A stretch of DNA of 64,000 nt from Clavaria fumosa (GCA_951802425.1 OX637801.1:1922001-1986000), one strand, 5' to 3'. Shown: positions 32,432-43,786, counted from the stretch's first letter. Notes: a model not told the origin generated them from the sequence alone. Numbers and translations: made by a program.

Positions 32432-32887
32432 TAGTGAATGGCATGGGTAACCCACAGGTAAATTTGACTGTACCCATACCCGCACCTGACAGTACCCTTA
32501 CCCATGGGTATGGGTCCACTAAACTGCCGGGTACAGGTACGGGTTTGTACTTCTAACTATGCTATGCACAAATACAATGGTGTCCCACCCATCTGCCATC
32601 TCCTCCTCATCTCCTTTAACTTCAGCCAGTACTGTGACACCCATAACATCATTGTCCTTCACTAGACCTAACTTACTCCACATACCAATGCAAATCACTG
32701 CCCAAGTTGACTGAGCTGACAGCCAAATCTGGACATGCGACAATATGATCCATGCTTGACTGGCTACCTGTGTACTCCTATGAAGGGTATGGGTTTTGGA
32801 AGGGTCCAGAATCTGTTACCCATACCTGCACCTAGCCGTACCCATGAAGAAAACCCATGTGGGTACCAATACCCATGCAATTCACTA
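32432..32887. mobile_element. hAT-like MITE, copy 2, inside the 3' LTR of element B
   Basis: Ends TAGTGAATGGCATGGG and CCCATGCAATTCACTA match copy 1. The exact 8-bp target duplication AGTATTGT flanks it (32424-32431 and 32888-32895). It lies in the LTR within 4 bp of the presumed transcript start, so it interrupts R-U5. Confidence 0.9.
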
Positions 32888-32943
32888 AGTATTGTCATCA
32901 TGACCTTACCCCTAAGTTGTGTGAGACCCAGTCTGATAGTTTG

Positions 32944-33474
32944 GTAATGAAGGACATGTTCATGCCACACTTGTGATGGCCCACACCCTCAAGTGAATCA
33001 TTCCAATTGTCATCCCATGTCTTCATTGGGATTCCTATGACATCTGTAATCCCTTTATGGTCTAGGGACTTATAGCTCATCCAACTCCACTGACTTATTC
33101 TCTTCCCTCACTTCCTCCTCTGATTTTGCCTAATGATGATTCTGAAGTGAACATACAGTAGTGTGACTGACCAGGAACCACCACAGATCATCAATAACCT
33201 CAGCCTTGAAGTGGACAGTTCATCTTGCAAGCCTGTGCTTCAAAAAATGATTGGGTCCTCAGGCTTGCAGTAAATTCTTCAATCCATATAACTTTGATCC
33301 TGTGTGTTGTAATGTTCCACCACTGTAAAGTTTTGTCCACCACAATTCTTTTGTTTGCACTGGCTTAATCCTCTTAGGAAACTAGGAGCATTCAACTTGG
33401 CTGCAACTGATGGCAAACCATTCTGTCATAACTGCAACAGAATAAACCAGCTACAGACAATGTATTTCACCTAT
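32944..33474. other. Repeat-derived spacer before the DUF2408 gene
   Basis: CpG-poor sequence with no gene or clear element end. Its left end was joined to 25577 before element B inserted. The right end abuts the stop codon of the DUF2408 gene. Confidence 0.5.
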
Positions 33475-35320
33475 CTAAGCTTCATCCTCACTTCCAAATT
33501 GTGAGTCGTCATCATCTTCGAAGTCAATGTCGTCAATCTCTTCCATTGACTCTTTCAACATGGAAACTAATTCATGGCACTCATTTAAATGAGCCATGAC
33601 AATACCTTGACCCTCGGGTATTGACCCATCATGGCCAACAAACTTGCCATCTTGGCGCATTGAATCTATCTGGAAAAGGGCAAGCTGATACTGGGGCCAT
33701 ACGGTTTAGAATGCTTGAGTAGGTCTTTCTATGGGAGGCACAAATGCGTTCACGCACCGGATAAAGGTCGCGTGGAGTGAATGGCCCTCCATATTTGAGA
33801 ACTTCATTCAAACATTTCTTTACGGTGGATAATTTGTTGGCCTTTTGGAAACAGTGGATCTCAGCCGGGAATGCCGATGGAAAACGACATACTATGGGCA
33901 TCAGCTCTTCGGAGACAGGCTCGCTCGACGAAAGCAAGCAATAGATGAGCCCGTAGCAACGCCTGAGTAGATACAAGAGCACCTAGTACAAGATTTGCAG
34001 TTAATCCTCGTTTCCAGTCACTCAATAGTAAATCTCACTCACATATTGACCTGCGGGGCTGTTCCCCTCCGGGTCCACAAACTTACCGTTTATCCGCATT
34101 TTATCAATCTCTTGTAAGCCTACAGAGTAACTCCAAAGATCTGTTTCTCGCAAACTCCATCGTTGCGTCAGCACCAAGCCCTCCAGTTCCAGCCGAATTT
34201 CGCTTAGTCGATCGTAGATTGGTTTCAAAGACGACGCGACGTTCTTCGATTCTTCGCGAGCCTTGATCTCATGGATGATATCAAAGCATTCCTCTAACAA
34301 CGAGGAACAGATAGCTTGGGATGACGGAACGATTCCACCTGGGCCGAGGAACTTGCCGTCAACGCGTTTTCTGCGAATAGCTTGGTCAGCCGTTCAACCC
34401 TGGACCAACGTGCTGTAACCAAACAGCCCGTGATACGTAGGTGTCACGAGCACTCAACGAATCAATATTCCTGAGTTCCTCTTGCACGGGCTTCAGCTCC
34501 GCCTTATGTGAACCCTCCTTCGAGGCAACCGCGACGAGTTGCCGTCGTATATTCACCAACCTCTCATGGATCGGTATCAATTCCACAGACAGAACTGACA
34601 GAGAGTCTTGCAATGATTGCACAATGTTCTCTGGAAACAGAGTCATCAAAATCCTACACGGATGTAAACACAGCTGGATCCTGACCACAGTCATGCAATT
34701 GGCGCTCAAGTAGCTTGATCAGCGGTCCTGCATGCTTTCCACCCTTGGCGTCGTTCTCGATGATTGATCGCAACTCGCCCAGACGTCGATGGAACGGCGC
34801 CAGGTCTGCCTCGTTGTAGACTGCTGATTCATCCATATGATTCAAAAGTTGCTGCAAAAACAAACTAAGCAGACAGCACGCGAGACTTCTGGAATCAGAG
34901 GGCTCACTCGCATCGAAGCAAGTTGGGAGTAGGTTGCCGGGAGCTCTCTTGTTTTCCCAATGGTCAGGAAAAACAGGCTCAGTAAGCTGAAAACATCAGC
35001 CAGTGTCGTATCCAAACGATTATCGTATGTTGTGCCATCGTTTCTGACTTCATTCAGCCTCATCACTGCAGTGATTGAACAAATACATTAAATAACTGAT
35101 TTGTTTACGACGACAGACCTTGCTTGACAACAGCCTGATACAATGAATTGACATCTGAGGCCTTGATAAACCTGCCACGATCCTTCTTGAGTGCGGTCAG
35201 ACGATTTCGAATGCTGCAGGTTGGGGTCGCGTAAGACGAGTCATCGTCTCGAGCCAGGTTGAATCGGAAGCGTACACGCACTTTATCAAATTCTCGAGAA
35301 TGGGTAATTCTGCGGTACAT
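33475..35320 (-). CDS. DUF2408-family fungal protein
   Basis: I read eight exons: 35320-35119, 35065-34908, 34851-34686, 34630-34459, 34370-34043, 33982-33893, 33841-33758 and 33690-33475. All are in phase and give 471 aa. Family blocks are clear: MRLNEVRNDGTTYDNRLD, LLSLFFLTIGKTRELPATY, LSVLSVELIPIHERLVNIRR, VDGKFLGPGGIVPSSQAIC, LEECFDIIHEI, IDKMRINGKFVDPEG and LNEVLKYGGPFTPRDLYP. The tail is acidic. The function is unknown. The N-terminus before IRNRLTALKKD does not look like the family and may be mis-spliced, or displaced by the Harbinger-like MITE 148 bp upstream. Confidence 0.88.
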
Positions 35321-35467
35321 AAGCCAACGCCTTGCTGATTGCTGCTTATGAGTTCACAGACCTTCTTGGGCAACCGGGGTCATTTCTGCGTGTGAGGAGG
35401 ATTTGGCCAGACTCCGATGTGATGTCACATTTTTCTTCTACAGTATTTAGATTTAGCACACCAATAA

Positions 35468-36273
35468 GGGCCCGTTCGGCAGCAGTTTCTTGCGTGAAAG
35501 TGTCTGCCAAATTCGAAATTAGAATCTGGCTCTCCCGCGCACAGTAGAGAGACTGTTCGGAGAGCACTTCCTAGATACAATTTCTGTATTTGAGAAAGAG
35601 ATACTTGTACAAAATTGAAATACAGCTCTCAGCTGTTTTTGAAATCATTATCGCAAACTTTGACGTGTCTCTGGTGTGCTTTCCTCATCACATCGACTGC
35701 ATCTTCCTCCGCACATTTCTCAGCTGCTCATTCTTTTGAAGTCGCTCGACGTCCTCGGGTCGCTGTCGCCGCGCATACATCATCATGAGAGGCGAGTATA
35801 CATACTCGAGTGCACTTCGTCGTCCGGGATGACGCCCTCACACAGCACACACTTATATATACCCTCAGCAGCAAGGGGATCTCTACGTTGACTATCAAGG
35901 CTGTGCTTCAAACATGGCCGTTGATCTACCAGCAAGTGGCACGCAACTTGCGCACACACGACATGCTCGGGGATGAGTCCAAGCGAGGGGGCGCTGACGA
36001 CAGTCCGCCTCGACAGATCAACCTGTTATGCGTGCCCATGCCAGCCAAGACTGCCATCAAGACCATCTTCTGTTGCAGTCTAAGGCATGCATAGTCTCCA
36101 GAAGATGTTCTGACCATGTGTGCATACAGTAGAGATTGAATAATAATCTAGTATTTGTGTTCGGTGAACATGACTAATTTCTCAATCACAGAAAGCTCTA
36201 TCTAATCTCGGACTGGTCAGATTGTGGTAGAGGCTTGATATTTTCGCGCGAGAAACTGCTGCCGAACGGGCCC
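35468..36273. mobile_element. PIF/Harbinger-like MITE, 806 bp
   Basis: Terminal inverted repeats GGGCCCGTTCGGCAGCAGTTTC and GAAACTGCTGCCGAACGGGCCC have a 3-bp TAA duplication on both sides (35465-35467 and 36274-36276). Length, termini and a TWA duplication fit PIF/Harbinger. No transposase is seen. It sits directly upstream of the DUF2408 gene and keeps CpG sites, suggesting a fairly recent insertion. Confidence 0.82.
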
Positions 36274-36479
36274 TAATGTATGCAACATAGCTGTATACAT
36301 TCCATGGTAGGTTGAGCTGGAACCGTGCTGGGTGCAGCTAATTGGCCATATGGTCTTATTGTATAATGTAAAGCCCAGAAACACTGGCAGAAGTTATAAT
36401 GATGAGAAGACATTTCTCTCACTTTAGTAAAGCTGTTGTCAATCAAAGCCAGAGATAATGCCTGTATTTTACACTCCCC
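36274..36479. other. Short spacer, nothing recognised
   Basis: No gene, element end or RNA gene is seen in this stretch between two MITE-like sequences. Confidence 0.5.
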
Positions 36480-36891
36480 CACCTGTTCCTATAGGAGTCT
36501 GATTGGAATGATTGAAATCCTAGGAATCCCATAGGAATGAATAAAAGTCCTAGGAGTCTGATAGGGACACATTGGAATCCCATAGGAATGTATGTCTCCA
36601 AGTCACTCCTCCTCCCCATCACTGTTCTCTTCAGATTCTGATAGACTCCAAAATCTGATAGACTCCAATAAGAATCTTGTAGGAATATGATTATGTCATC
36701 CTTCTAGTATTTTGAACAAGTCTGAGAGGAATCCTATGAAAGGAAATTTCCTATAGAAATGAGTTGGAGTAAACTTGAAACAAAAAAACCTCAGAACAAT
36801 TTTATGCCAGTTTGGCAGGGGGTATATTCCTATCAGATTCCAATCAGATTCTTATCCTAGGATTCCTATAGGACTCCTATCAGAATAGGTG
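36480..36891. repeat. Imperfect inverted repeat with internal CCTATAGGAATC-like repeats
   Basis: The left end CACCTGTTCCTATAGGAGTC and the right end (reverse complement CACCTATTCTGATAGGAGTC) pair over ~30 bp at about 80%. Motifs such as TCCTAGGAATCCCATAGG recur inside. It looks like an old MITE, but no target duplication is visible. Its right end runs into an LTR fragment. Confidence 0.5.
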
Positions 36892-37092
36892 CATCAGACT
36901 CAGTCTCACACAACTAAGTGGCAGGTCAATGATGATGATACTAACATAAGGGGAAAAGGGTACAAGAGAGGAAATATATACTCAAGCTCAGACCCCTGGC
37001 TTTCCCATGCTTGGGCCCTCTGGATCATGTGACATGCTAAAGGTCTGGATCATGTGACCTTGATTGGGTGGCTTATGTAAGCCATCCTGACA
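36890..37092 (-). mobile_element. Element C: 3' LTR fragment
   Basis: On the minus strand it runs TGTCAGGATGGC...CTGATGCA and resembles the element B LTR, including the 'aaggggaaaagggtacaa' block. A purine tract (aaaggggggt) lies on its internal side, as for a 3' LTR. Confidence 0.7.
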
Positions 37093-37102
37093 TAACCCCC
37101 CT

Positions 37103-37446
37103 TTAAGGCAGGGCATCCTGACTTGCTAGCTTTGCCTTGTCAGGGTATTGCCAGAAGAAATCTTGGAGCAACAAGGTTGTGTTGGAGATATTCCTGTGGG
37201 GCTCCCAAGTATTCTCCTCCACAGGGTATCCTGACCACTTCACCAAGTACTTCACCCCTTGTCCCACCTTCTTAACATCCAGGATCACCTCAACATCATA
37301 CTCCAGGTGGTCATCATCAATTGTAGGAGGTGGAGGGGGAGGCTGGTTCTGGGAAGGGAAGGATGGTGGGCAGTATGGCATCAACAGTGTCTCATTGAAG
37401 ACCCAATGGATGCACCAGGCTCAGGGAAGTTTGAGTTGGTACCCTG
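37103..37446 (-). pseudogene. Element C: chromodomain part of pol
   Basis: LEYDVEVILDVKKVG, then KYLVKWSGYPVEENTWEP, with a short C-terminal tail. This is the same chromodomain as in elements A and B. Upstream pol sequence is cut at 37446 by an LTR of the element A family. Only the last ~115 codons remain. Confidence 0.82.
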
Positions 37447-37965
37447 TGTCAGCCCAGGTCTCACACAGAAGTGTATGAGGGGAAGAACTTGATTTCAACA
37501 TGGGGAACTACTTCTACTACATGGGTGGTATATATACTAATGGACAAGGCAGTGTGGGGTATGAGTCATGTGAACAGAAATGAGGCTATGCACTCTGAGT
37601 CGCAAGGAGTCAGGAAGGTGAAACAGGGAGAATACTTGGCACAGTCTTGATTGCCTGAGGGGAGACCTCAATTAGTCCTGATTTAGTTTGATTATTTGAT
37701 GGGAGACATCAGTACCACTGTCCTGGATCTGCCTCCATCATGAATTTCAAAGTGTGGGAAAAGCTATGGGCACCAGTTGGGGTCACATGACAGGTAATGC
37801 TATTAACACTGTTAACACCATTAATGCCTCTCTAAGGTTGTGAACAGGTGCTAAAGGTTGTGAGCAGCCATGTGACTTCACTTCATGTTTGGCTGCCTTT
37901 GTCACAGTTGCATGGCAAGCTCAACAAATAGGGTCAAACACTGGCTTAGGTAAGCAATCCTGACA
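37447..37965 (-). mobile_element. Isolated LTR of the element A family, 519 bp
   Basis: It runs TGTCAGCCCAGG...AATCCTGACA and matches 22221-22768 over its length with a ~30 bp deletion. It cuts element C pol. The flanks (CCCTG and GGAGG) do not form a target duplication and no primer site adjoins it. It is either a solo LTR with a changed flank or a rearrangement end. Confidence 0.75.
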
Positions 37966-38536
37966 GGAGGTGAATGCAGATGGGTACCATTATGCCTGCC
38001 TCAGTTTCCTCGAGATGTGCACACAGTGGGACAGGTGGACATTGGTATGGGAAGGTAAGTAAAATTAACAAAAGAAAGGAAATTCTAACATATTGTTTTC
38101 TAGGACAAGATGCTGGTGTTGCAAGACCCCATTTGTGAACACACAGTGTTCACAAGCATGTGATGTGTCAGGGTCACAGAAATGTCATGCAACTGGTGTG
38201 TGCAGCAAAAACAATTGTGCAATGCACTAGGCAGCAAGTTGCTGAAGTGTGGTTGCAAGTGATGCAGGTGGGCAGCAATGAGCCTGTCATGGGACCAAGT
38301 TGGGTGAGGCAACCTGTTGTGGTCATTCCCCCAGCCCCAATGACTCCGCAGCATTGGGAAGCACAGCGGTGGCAGCAACGATTCCTGCCTGGTGAGGCAG
38401 ATGACCTCCACCTTGTGGAGAGCCTGCAGTTGGTGCAGGTGGCCTGTGTGATCCTTGCATGCAGGTTCACTGTGCTAACTGACACCTTCAGAGAGATGTG
38501 GTGGGCAATCAAGGAGCAGGAATATGATGCATCAGA
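37966..38536 (+). other. Unassigned region with one open frame
   Basis: An open plus frame at 38160-38540 (VCAAKTIVQCTRQQVAEVWL, LVESLQLVQVACVILACRF) has no family I recognise. It is CpG-poor like the repeats. It may be part of a transposon-associated gene or chance. Confidence 0.3.
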
Positions 38537-38540
38537 CTAG

Positions 38541-39060
38541 GTCCCTATCCCCTCTTCATCACCACCTGTAAATATATATATATTTTGTACATGTATAATT
38601 TTTTGAAAAAACTTGTCTTGCACAATGAAGAGTGAAACTGTAAGGAGTGAGATCAAAACAAAGTAAAAGAAGGGATGAAAGGCAAAGTGGAAATGAATGA
38701 TAGTGTGTATGAGGGGTGGAAAATGGTGTTTCATTTGAAATAATAGTTGAATTTCGAAGTTTTGTAACAAAGTGGAGCATGTGGAAATCATGCAGATATT
38801 CTGTGGGATGTCTTTAACATTATTTTTAAATTTATTTATTGATTTGTATAGTGTATCATATTGGAAATAAAAGAAAGGGACATAAGTAAGTGAATGGAAG
38901 AAGTAGGGTGTGTACCTACAAACACAGGAAATGAGAATGCAGAATTCCACCTTGCCATACATAAGCTTTTGCTGGAGGGACACTTTGCCAGGGCATGTCA
39001 AATTGGTGCATCTATTGAACCACTTCACTACATGCCATGCCTCATGATTTTTGGTACCCT
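38541..39060. other. AT-rich gene-free stretch
   Basis: The long minus-strand open frame here has low-complexity Phe/His/Ile composition and no conserved motif. I regard it as chance in AT-rich DNA downstream of the helicase relic. Confidence 0.5.
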
Positions 39061-40245
39061 GTTCACCCTGTTGTTTCAAACCATTCTTCTGTTTCCCTAT
39101 CCAACCTCTCTAACTGTGCATTTTTGTCTCTTAGGTCTTCAGATGGATGTTGGGTAAATAACTTGTTGTCAAAGTCTCTCAGTAGTCATATCATTTTCCT
39201 CCCCTGACTCTGTGACAATGCTACATATGCATTGAACACTCCAATTGGAAAAGATGGGGTTTTGCCTATGTCAACCAGTAGATGTTCAATCATTTGTCCT
39301 TGAGACCTGTAGTTTGTGTAGACACTCCCTGGTGTGAGTGGCAGTTGACAATGGGTAATAGTTACTCTTTTGCCTTGAGTGTCTTTGATTGTGAATGTGC
39401 ATTCACATGGAAATATTGGAATTGTCCCTGCAGGCAGTCCTGGAAAAGATGCTCTGCTTTTCTCTTTTGGGAGAAACAACACCATTGCTGGTGGGTATTT
39501 GAGCTCTCTTACTCCTCCACCATCATATGATTGTTCTTGTGGATCCAAGACAATATCAATGACTTTGCCTGTTGAACTGTTTGCCAGATCAAGAAGGTCT
39601 GTAGTGACATTCATTGTCACCATGGCATCCATACCAATCACAAATTCAACCTGGCTGGGAAGGTGTGCAGTTTTGTCATCTTTTCACAGCAATTTTTTGC
39701 TCAAGACTCAAATTCTGGTGGTTTGCCCCCACTGAATCTTCTGCATTCAAGTAATGCAACAGTGCTTTCAATGTTTTGTGCAGTTTCTGAATGGGTTCTT
39801 GGTTCCAGTATATCTGGACAGCATTGCAAGGCATTATTAATATTGATTGTGACCATGGTGGGTTTTTGAAATCAGGAATGTCACAGTTTTCATTGGTGAG
39901 TATGAGTTTTTGTATCTCCTTTAGATTGTCTTCCATGCAGTTACCCTCTTGTGACCATTCCAGAATGTCATGCCAGGTATGGTCTTAGATTCTCTGTTGT
40001 TCTTGTAATAGAACAACTTTCTTGAATTGGAGATAGATGGCTTGTCCCATCGCATTCAAGGATGTCTTCATGGTGCAGCTGTACAATGAACCACTTGGGT
40101 TTGAGGTGGTGGGAACTGATGTACTGTAGGTGTGACTCATTAGAGTGACCACTATCTTACAGTAAGTGGAGCAGGTTGCAAGTTGTATGTGAATCAAGTC
40201 AATGAGACTTGATCCATCTTTAGGCCAGAACATAGGCAAGGTAAA
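39061..40245 (-). pseudogene. PIF1-like helicase C-terminus, Helitron-type
   Basis: Minus-strand pieces read in order: QFKKVVLLQEQQRI, CMEDNLKEIQKLIL, then VIGMDAMVTMNVTTDLLDLA and GKVIDIVLDP. VTITHCQLPLTPGSVYTNYR, GVFNAYVALSQSQGR and LLRDFDNKLFTQHPSE follow. This is the C-terminal half of the PIF1-like helicases that expand in basidiomycete genomes with Helitrons. The Walker A/B half and any Rep domain are missing, and stops interrupt it. Assignment to Helitrons is inference. Confidence 0.72.
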
Positions 40246-40663
40246 TAATACTAGCCATTGTCTTTTCCAGAAATAAAAGAGTAAACCAACCTCATCAAGT
40301 GTGCTCTTTTACATCGAGGGTAGAGACAGCAGACCACAACATTTGTTAGGTTAGCAGATTATGGTGACAGGGGTGACTAACCTTGAGCTTTCAGCTTTGC
40401 CAGGCTCTTAAGAGTCATTTATTAATGATAAAAAGCACCACATTCCATTACCCATGTTTCAACAACATGTAAGGTGGTCACAGAGAAGACGTCTCAGAGC
40501 AAAAGCCATCTTGGATATTCTTAAGTCATTTGGCGGTTGCATATGGACGAGCACTTTGACGCTGTCACCTCAGGTCTCAGGTCGGAGTCTGAACCTCTTG
40601 GCAAAAAAACCATCTATCTAATATTTCTTCAAAACATCCAGGTCACTGCAATAGACGTCCGCA
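40246..40663. promoter_or_regulatory. Boundary region upstream of the acidic-protein gene
   Basis: At about 40460 the sequence shifts from CpG-poor repeat character to CpG-containing gene-like DNA. The last ~200 bp probably hold the promoter and leader of the gene at 40664. No TATA box or other motif is certain. Confidence 0.35.
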
Positions 40664-43541
40664 ATGTCTCATGCCACCAATAGTGTAGACGCAAGCCCGG
40701 CACCAACTACGGACGGCGAAGAGCAGGACATAGACATCTGCCCAACATGCGACTTTGAGTGCACCTGCCTCCCCCAGTCAACATTCGCGGTCTCGGGGTC
40801 GTCCCATACTTCTCCTTTGCTCGGCAGCCTGCATGCCTCCTTTGCCTCTGTGGCCTCATCAGCTTCGTCCTCGAATGGACCACTCCTTTCCCATTCCGCC
40901 GACACGGGTCCACTTAAAATCAAGCTGAAGGTACCTGCCCATCTGATTGCACGGACGCGTACGACCCGATCACGTGCCCTCGGGCCTCGACCAATCAAAA
41001 GAGTGACCAATCTTGACGGCGACGATGACAACGATGGTACAGAATGGCGGTTTCCGACGTTTGTCTCAGCGTCTGGGCTGTCCTCATTCGGTTCCGACGA
41101 CGATGACATCTCCGAGTCCGACTCATCTGCTAAACGAGAAGAAAATGACTATTTTTGCAACAAAGCGCGAGTCCGACGAGAGCTTTTGGGGGACGACGAC
41201 CCCGTCCACCGACAACACTACCACCCACCACACAATAAATGGATCATCCGCTCTCGCCGGAAAAGCGTTGAATTGACCAAGGTCGAGATGGATGTCGACA
41301 GCGACGATGGTTATGCGACTGAAGACGAGGAGGGACAAGAGGACGATGACGACGGGGACGATGATGTAGAGGATACCGACGGTCGGTCTGTTCCATACTC
41401 GGCGACTGCGACGGCTGCCACTGCCGCTAAAGTCGGTTGGTCTGACGACGAGGAGTCGAGTTTTGACGCCGACCTCTTCTTTGCAAACCTGTCCTCGAGC
41501 GAGGACGGGGACGCCGATACTGATGTCGGGAAAACAAAGGCGGGAGATGGGTATGCGACCTCGGGTACTGAAGATACCTCCACCGCGCGCGCCAACGCCC
41601 ACACTGATTTTGAAGTCACCCAAGGATGGGACGGGCAGCTCATGTTCACGAGCGGGCTCAGAGCCACCCGGGGGTTCTTGGACATGGAATTTGAAGCGGA
41701 CGCTGTCCGTGTGTTGTTTGAGTCGTCATCTAGTGCGTCTGTGGTGATGAGTCAGGAGAGCGACGCAGACCATGTTATGCACACGTCCTCCGAATGTGGT
41801 GCGGACTGTGAACATAATGACGACGAAGAGGGCGGCGATGAGGATGAGGGGGCGGGCGGCGACGACGATGCGGGCGAGACGACGGAAGAGGAACTTGTTG
41901 GCCCGGATGGATTGCCCACTCCGCGTGCGATGCGTCTTGTCAAGCTACCTGCGAGCGTGTCTGCGATCAACCCGCTTTCGACGATGGGCCTGGGTCCTGA
42001 TGCGGATTTGAAGAACGGTGCCCGTCCGACGTGGCTGCGCCGCCACCATCATCGCGATTGTCCGCGCCGTCGCCGACTCGATCGTTATCACCGTCAACAG
42101 CGCCCTCGCCGTCGCGCGGACTCGGCGCCGGTAAACAGGCGAGCGCTCGTGGGCGGAGATATTTGTTCCTGTGATGGTGAGGGCAATGACAGCGTTGGTG
42201 AAGTCGCTGACCAGAACGCAGTGGAAGCGGAGGAAGAGGAAGCTGACTATGGTGGTCGGAGTCCCGCGAAGAGCAAGACCGGGGTGCCGTTGATGGGCAA
42301 GTTTGAGCGCGTGGGGGAGAGTGGGCACGGCAGTCAACGCAGCGCGATTATTGATGGGTCATCGAACGAGATACCATCGCCGTACCCTCGATGTAAGCGG
42401 AGGATGCGGTCGCGCATGAGCAGCTTCAGCGGCGTTCGTCACTTCCTTCCCTTTCGATGTACCATTTATTCATTGCCTTTTCCTTCGTAAGTGGAGCAGC
42501 CGTGGCCGGGCATTTTCACGACCGCCCTCTTCACTGCCCTTATGTGGGTCGAATCAGCCATCATCTCGCGAAACTACGGGGCAGGACGACGTTTCGATGT
42601 GCATGTCTCCTATTGATTTTGAAGAGGTGGAGCCTACAATAGCACCCGCTATGGGACTGGACGACGTGTTGGAGGCCTCTTTTTTTCAGGATTCAGACCC
42701 TTCGTCTGAAATGGAGATTGCAATACTGGGCGAGACTGCTGCATGTGTCGACAACGGCAAGAACACTGGTAGCGAGACCAGAGAGGACAAGGACAGCGTA
42801 GCCACGACGGGGAGTACGACGAAACGTTTGTTGGAGGGTTTGAACCGGTGGGACGTGATCCCGGTAGGAGCGTTCCGACAGACGCGTGACATTGCCGCGG
42901 CCGCGGCCGCGGCTGCTAGGCTATCGTCATCATCAGCCGCTGCCTCTGCTTCTTGTTCGACTACTAATTCCACCACCTGCGCTGTGGCTGTGTGGTCTGG
43001 TACATCAAGACAGGATGTGTATCCGCTTGAGCATGTGATGCTTGCCGGCGCGTCGACAACTGGGTGGCGGAGTGCGGAGGAGAGCGTAGTGGTGGCATCG
43101 ACGATCCCATCCTCTAGGCCTGTGTCATCCAAGGAAGATGATCGGAGCGCGATGCGACGCTTTTTGGAGTCGCCTGTGCTGTTGCCTCGTGATGGTGACC
43201 GAACGCCGACGAGCATGGGAACGGGGAGTGCATCTGTGGTCATGGTGACGGAGGAGGGGGATGCTAGTGAGTCGATGCCGACGACGAAAGAGTCACCCAA
43301 AACCAGGCGAGAGAGCCGGCGAGAGAAGAAGCTCAGGAGGAAGAACTTGGGTGCGGTAGTTCCTCCGCATCGTCAACACCCTCAGAAGCATGCATCGTCG
43401 TCGCAACATCAGCAACAGTTACCTGTACACCACCAGCATCAGCACCATCCAAATATGAAGACACGTAGCTCAGGGGCCGTACAGCGGACGGGCTTTTTCG
43501 TGGGCGGTGCCATGTCGGGCGTGCCGCCTTTAAGCCTTTAA
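40664..43541 (+). CDS. Conserved-looking acidic basidiomycete protein, unknown function
   Basis: Exon 1 (40664 to about 42486) begins MSHATNSVDASPAP and has a Cys-rich CPTCDFECTC segment. It then has long Asp/Glu-rich tracts and the block GLPTPRAMRLVKLPASVSAI. Exon 2 starts near 42589 in frame at DDVSMCMSPIDFEE. It continues with GLNRWDVIPVGAFRQTRD, poly-Ala, a basic RRESRREKKLRRKNLG segment, a His/Gln-rich stretch and RTGFFVGGAMSGVPPLSL. The exact intron (42.4-42.6 kb) is not resolved. Total is about 900 aa, largely disordered. The motifs look like a basidiomycete-specific family, possibly nuclear; I cannot name it. Confidence 0.6.
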
Positions 43542-43786
43542 TTCGCGTCCAAGCCACACCTTTTCCGTCTTTCTTCTCCTTGTTGCTTTGCTCTTGCCAC
43601 CACAAAAAGAGAACCTCACTCCCCTTGCCTTTGCGGTCCATCACATAGGCGCCTTCCCAATGCTTCACCGTTCCTTGCCCTTCTCAATATATAATTTGTT
43701 GTTGCTCGATGTACGACTTCTCGGGTAGTTGTCCGAGCCACTCAGTTGAACTCACAGCCACAACAAACGTATGCATTCCACGTCCA

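Larger units (their letters stand above)
25578..32938 (+). mobile_element. Element B: chromovirus (Ty3/gypsy), complete ends
   Basis: It has LTRs at 25578-25865 and 32185-32938 (the latter interrupted by a MITE) and a 5-bp target duplication GTTTG at 25573-25577 and 32939-32943. Between them are gag, protease, reverse transcriptase, RNase H, integrase and chromodomain in the Ty3/gypsy order. The LTRs differ by a few percent, largely at CpG sites. Gag and pol carry frameshifts, so the element is inactive on its own. The small LTR element E sits inside it after gag. Confidence 0.9.

Noticed and set aside
37442..37970. LTR at 37447-37965 as a clean solo-LTR insertion
   Set aside because: The flanking 5-bp sequences differ, so a simple insertion followed by LTR recombination is not shown.
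38537..39079. 180-aa minus-strand open frame rich in Phe and His
   Set aside because: Low-complexity AT-driven composition and no motif; probably chance.
42686..43300. Long antisense open frame over exon 2 of the acidic-protein gene
   Set aside because: It mirrors the Ala/Asp/Ser-rich sense codons; the sense frame has the conserved-looking blocks.
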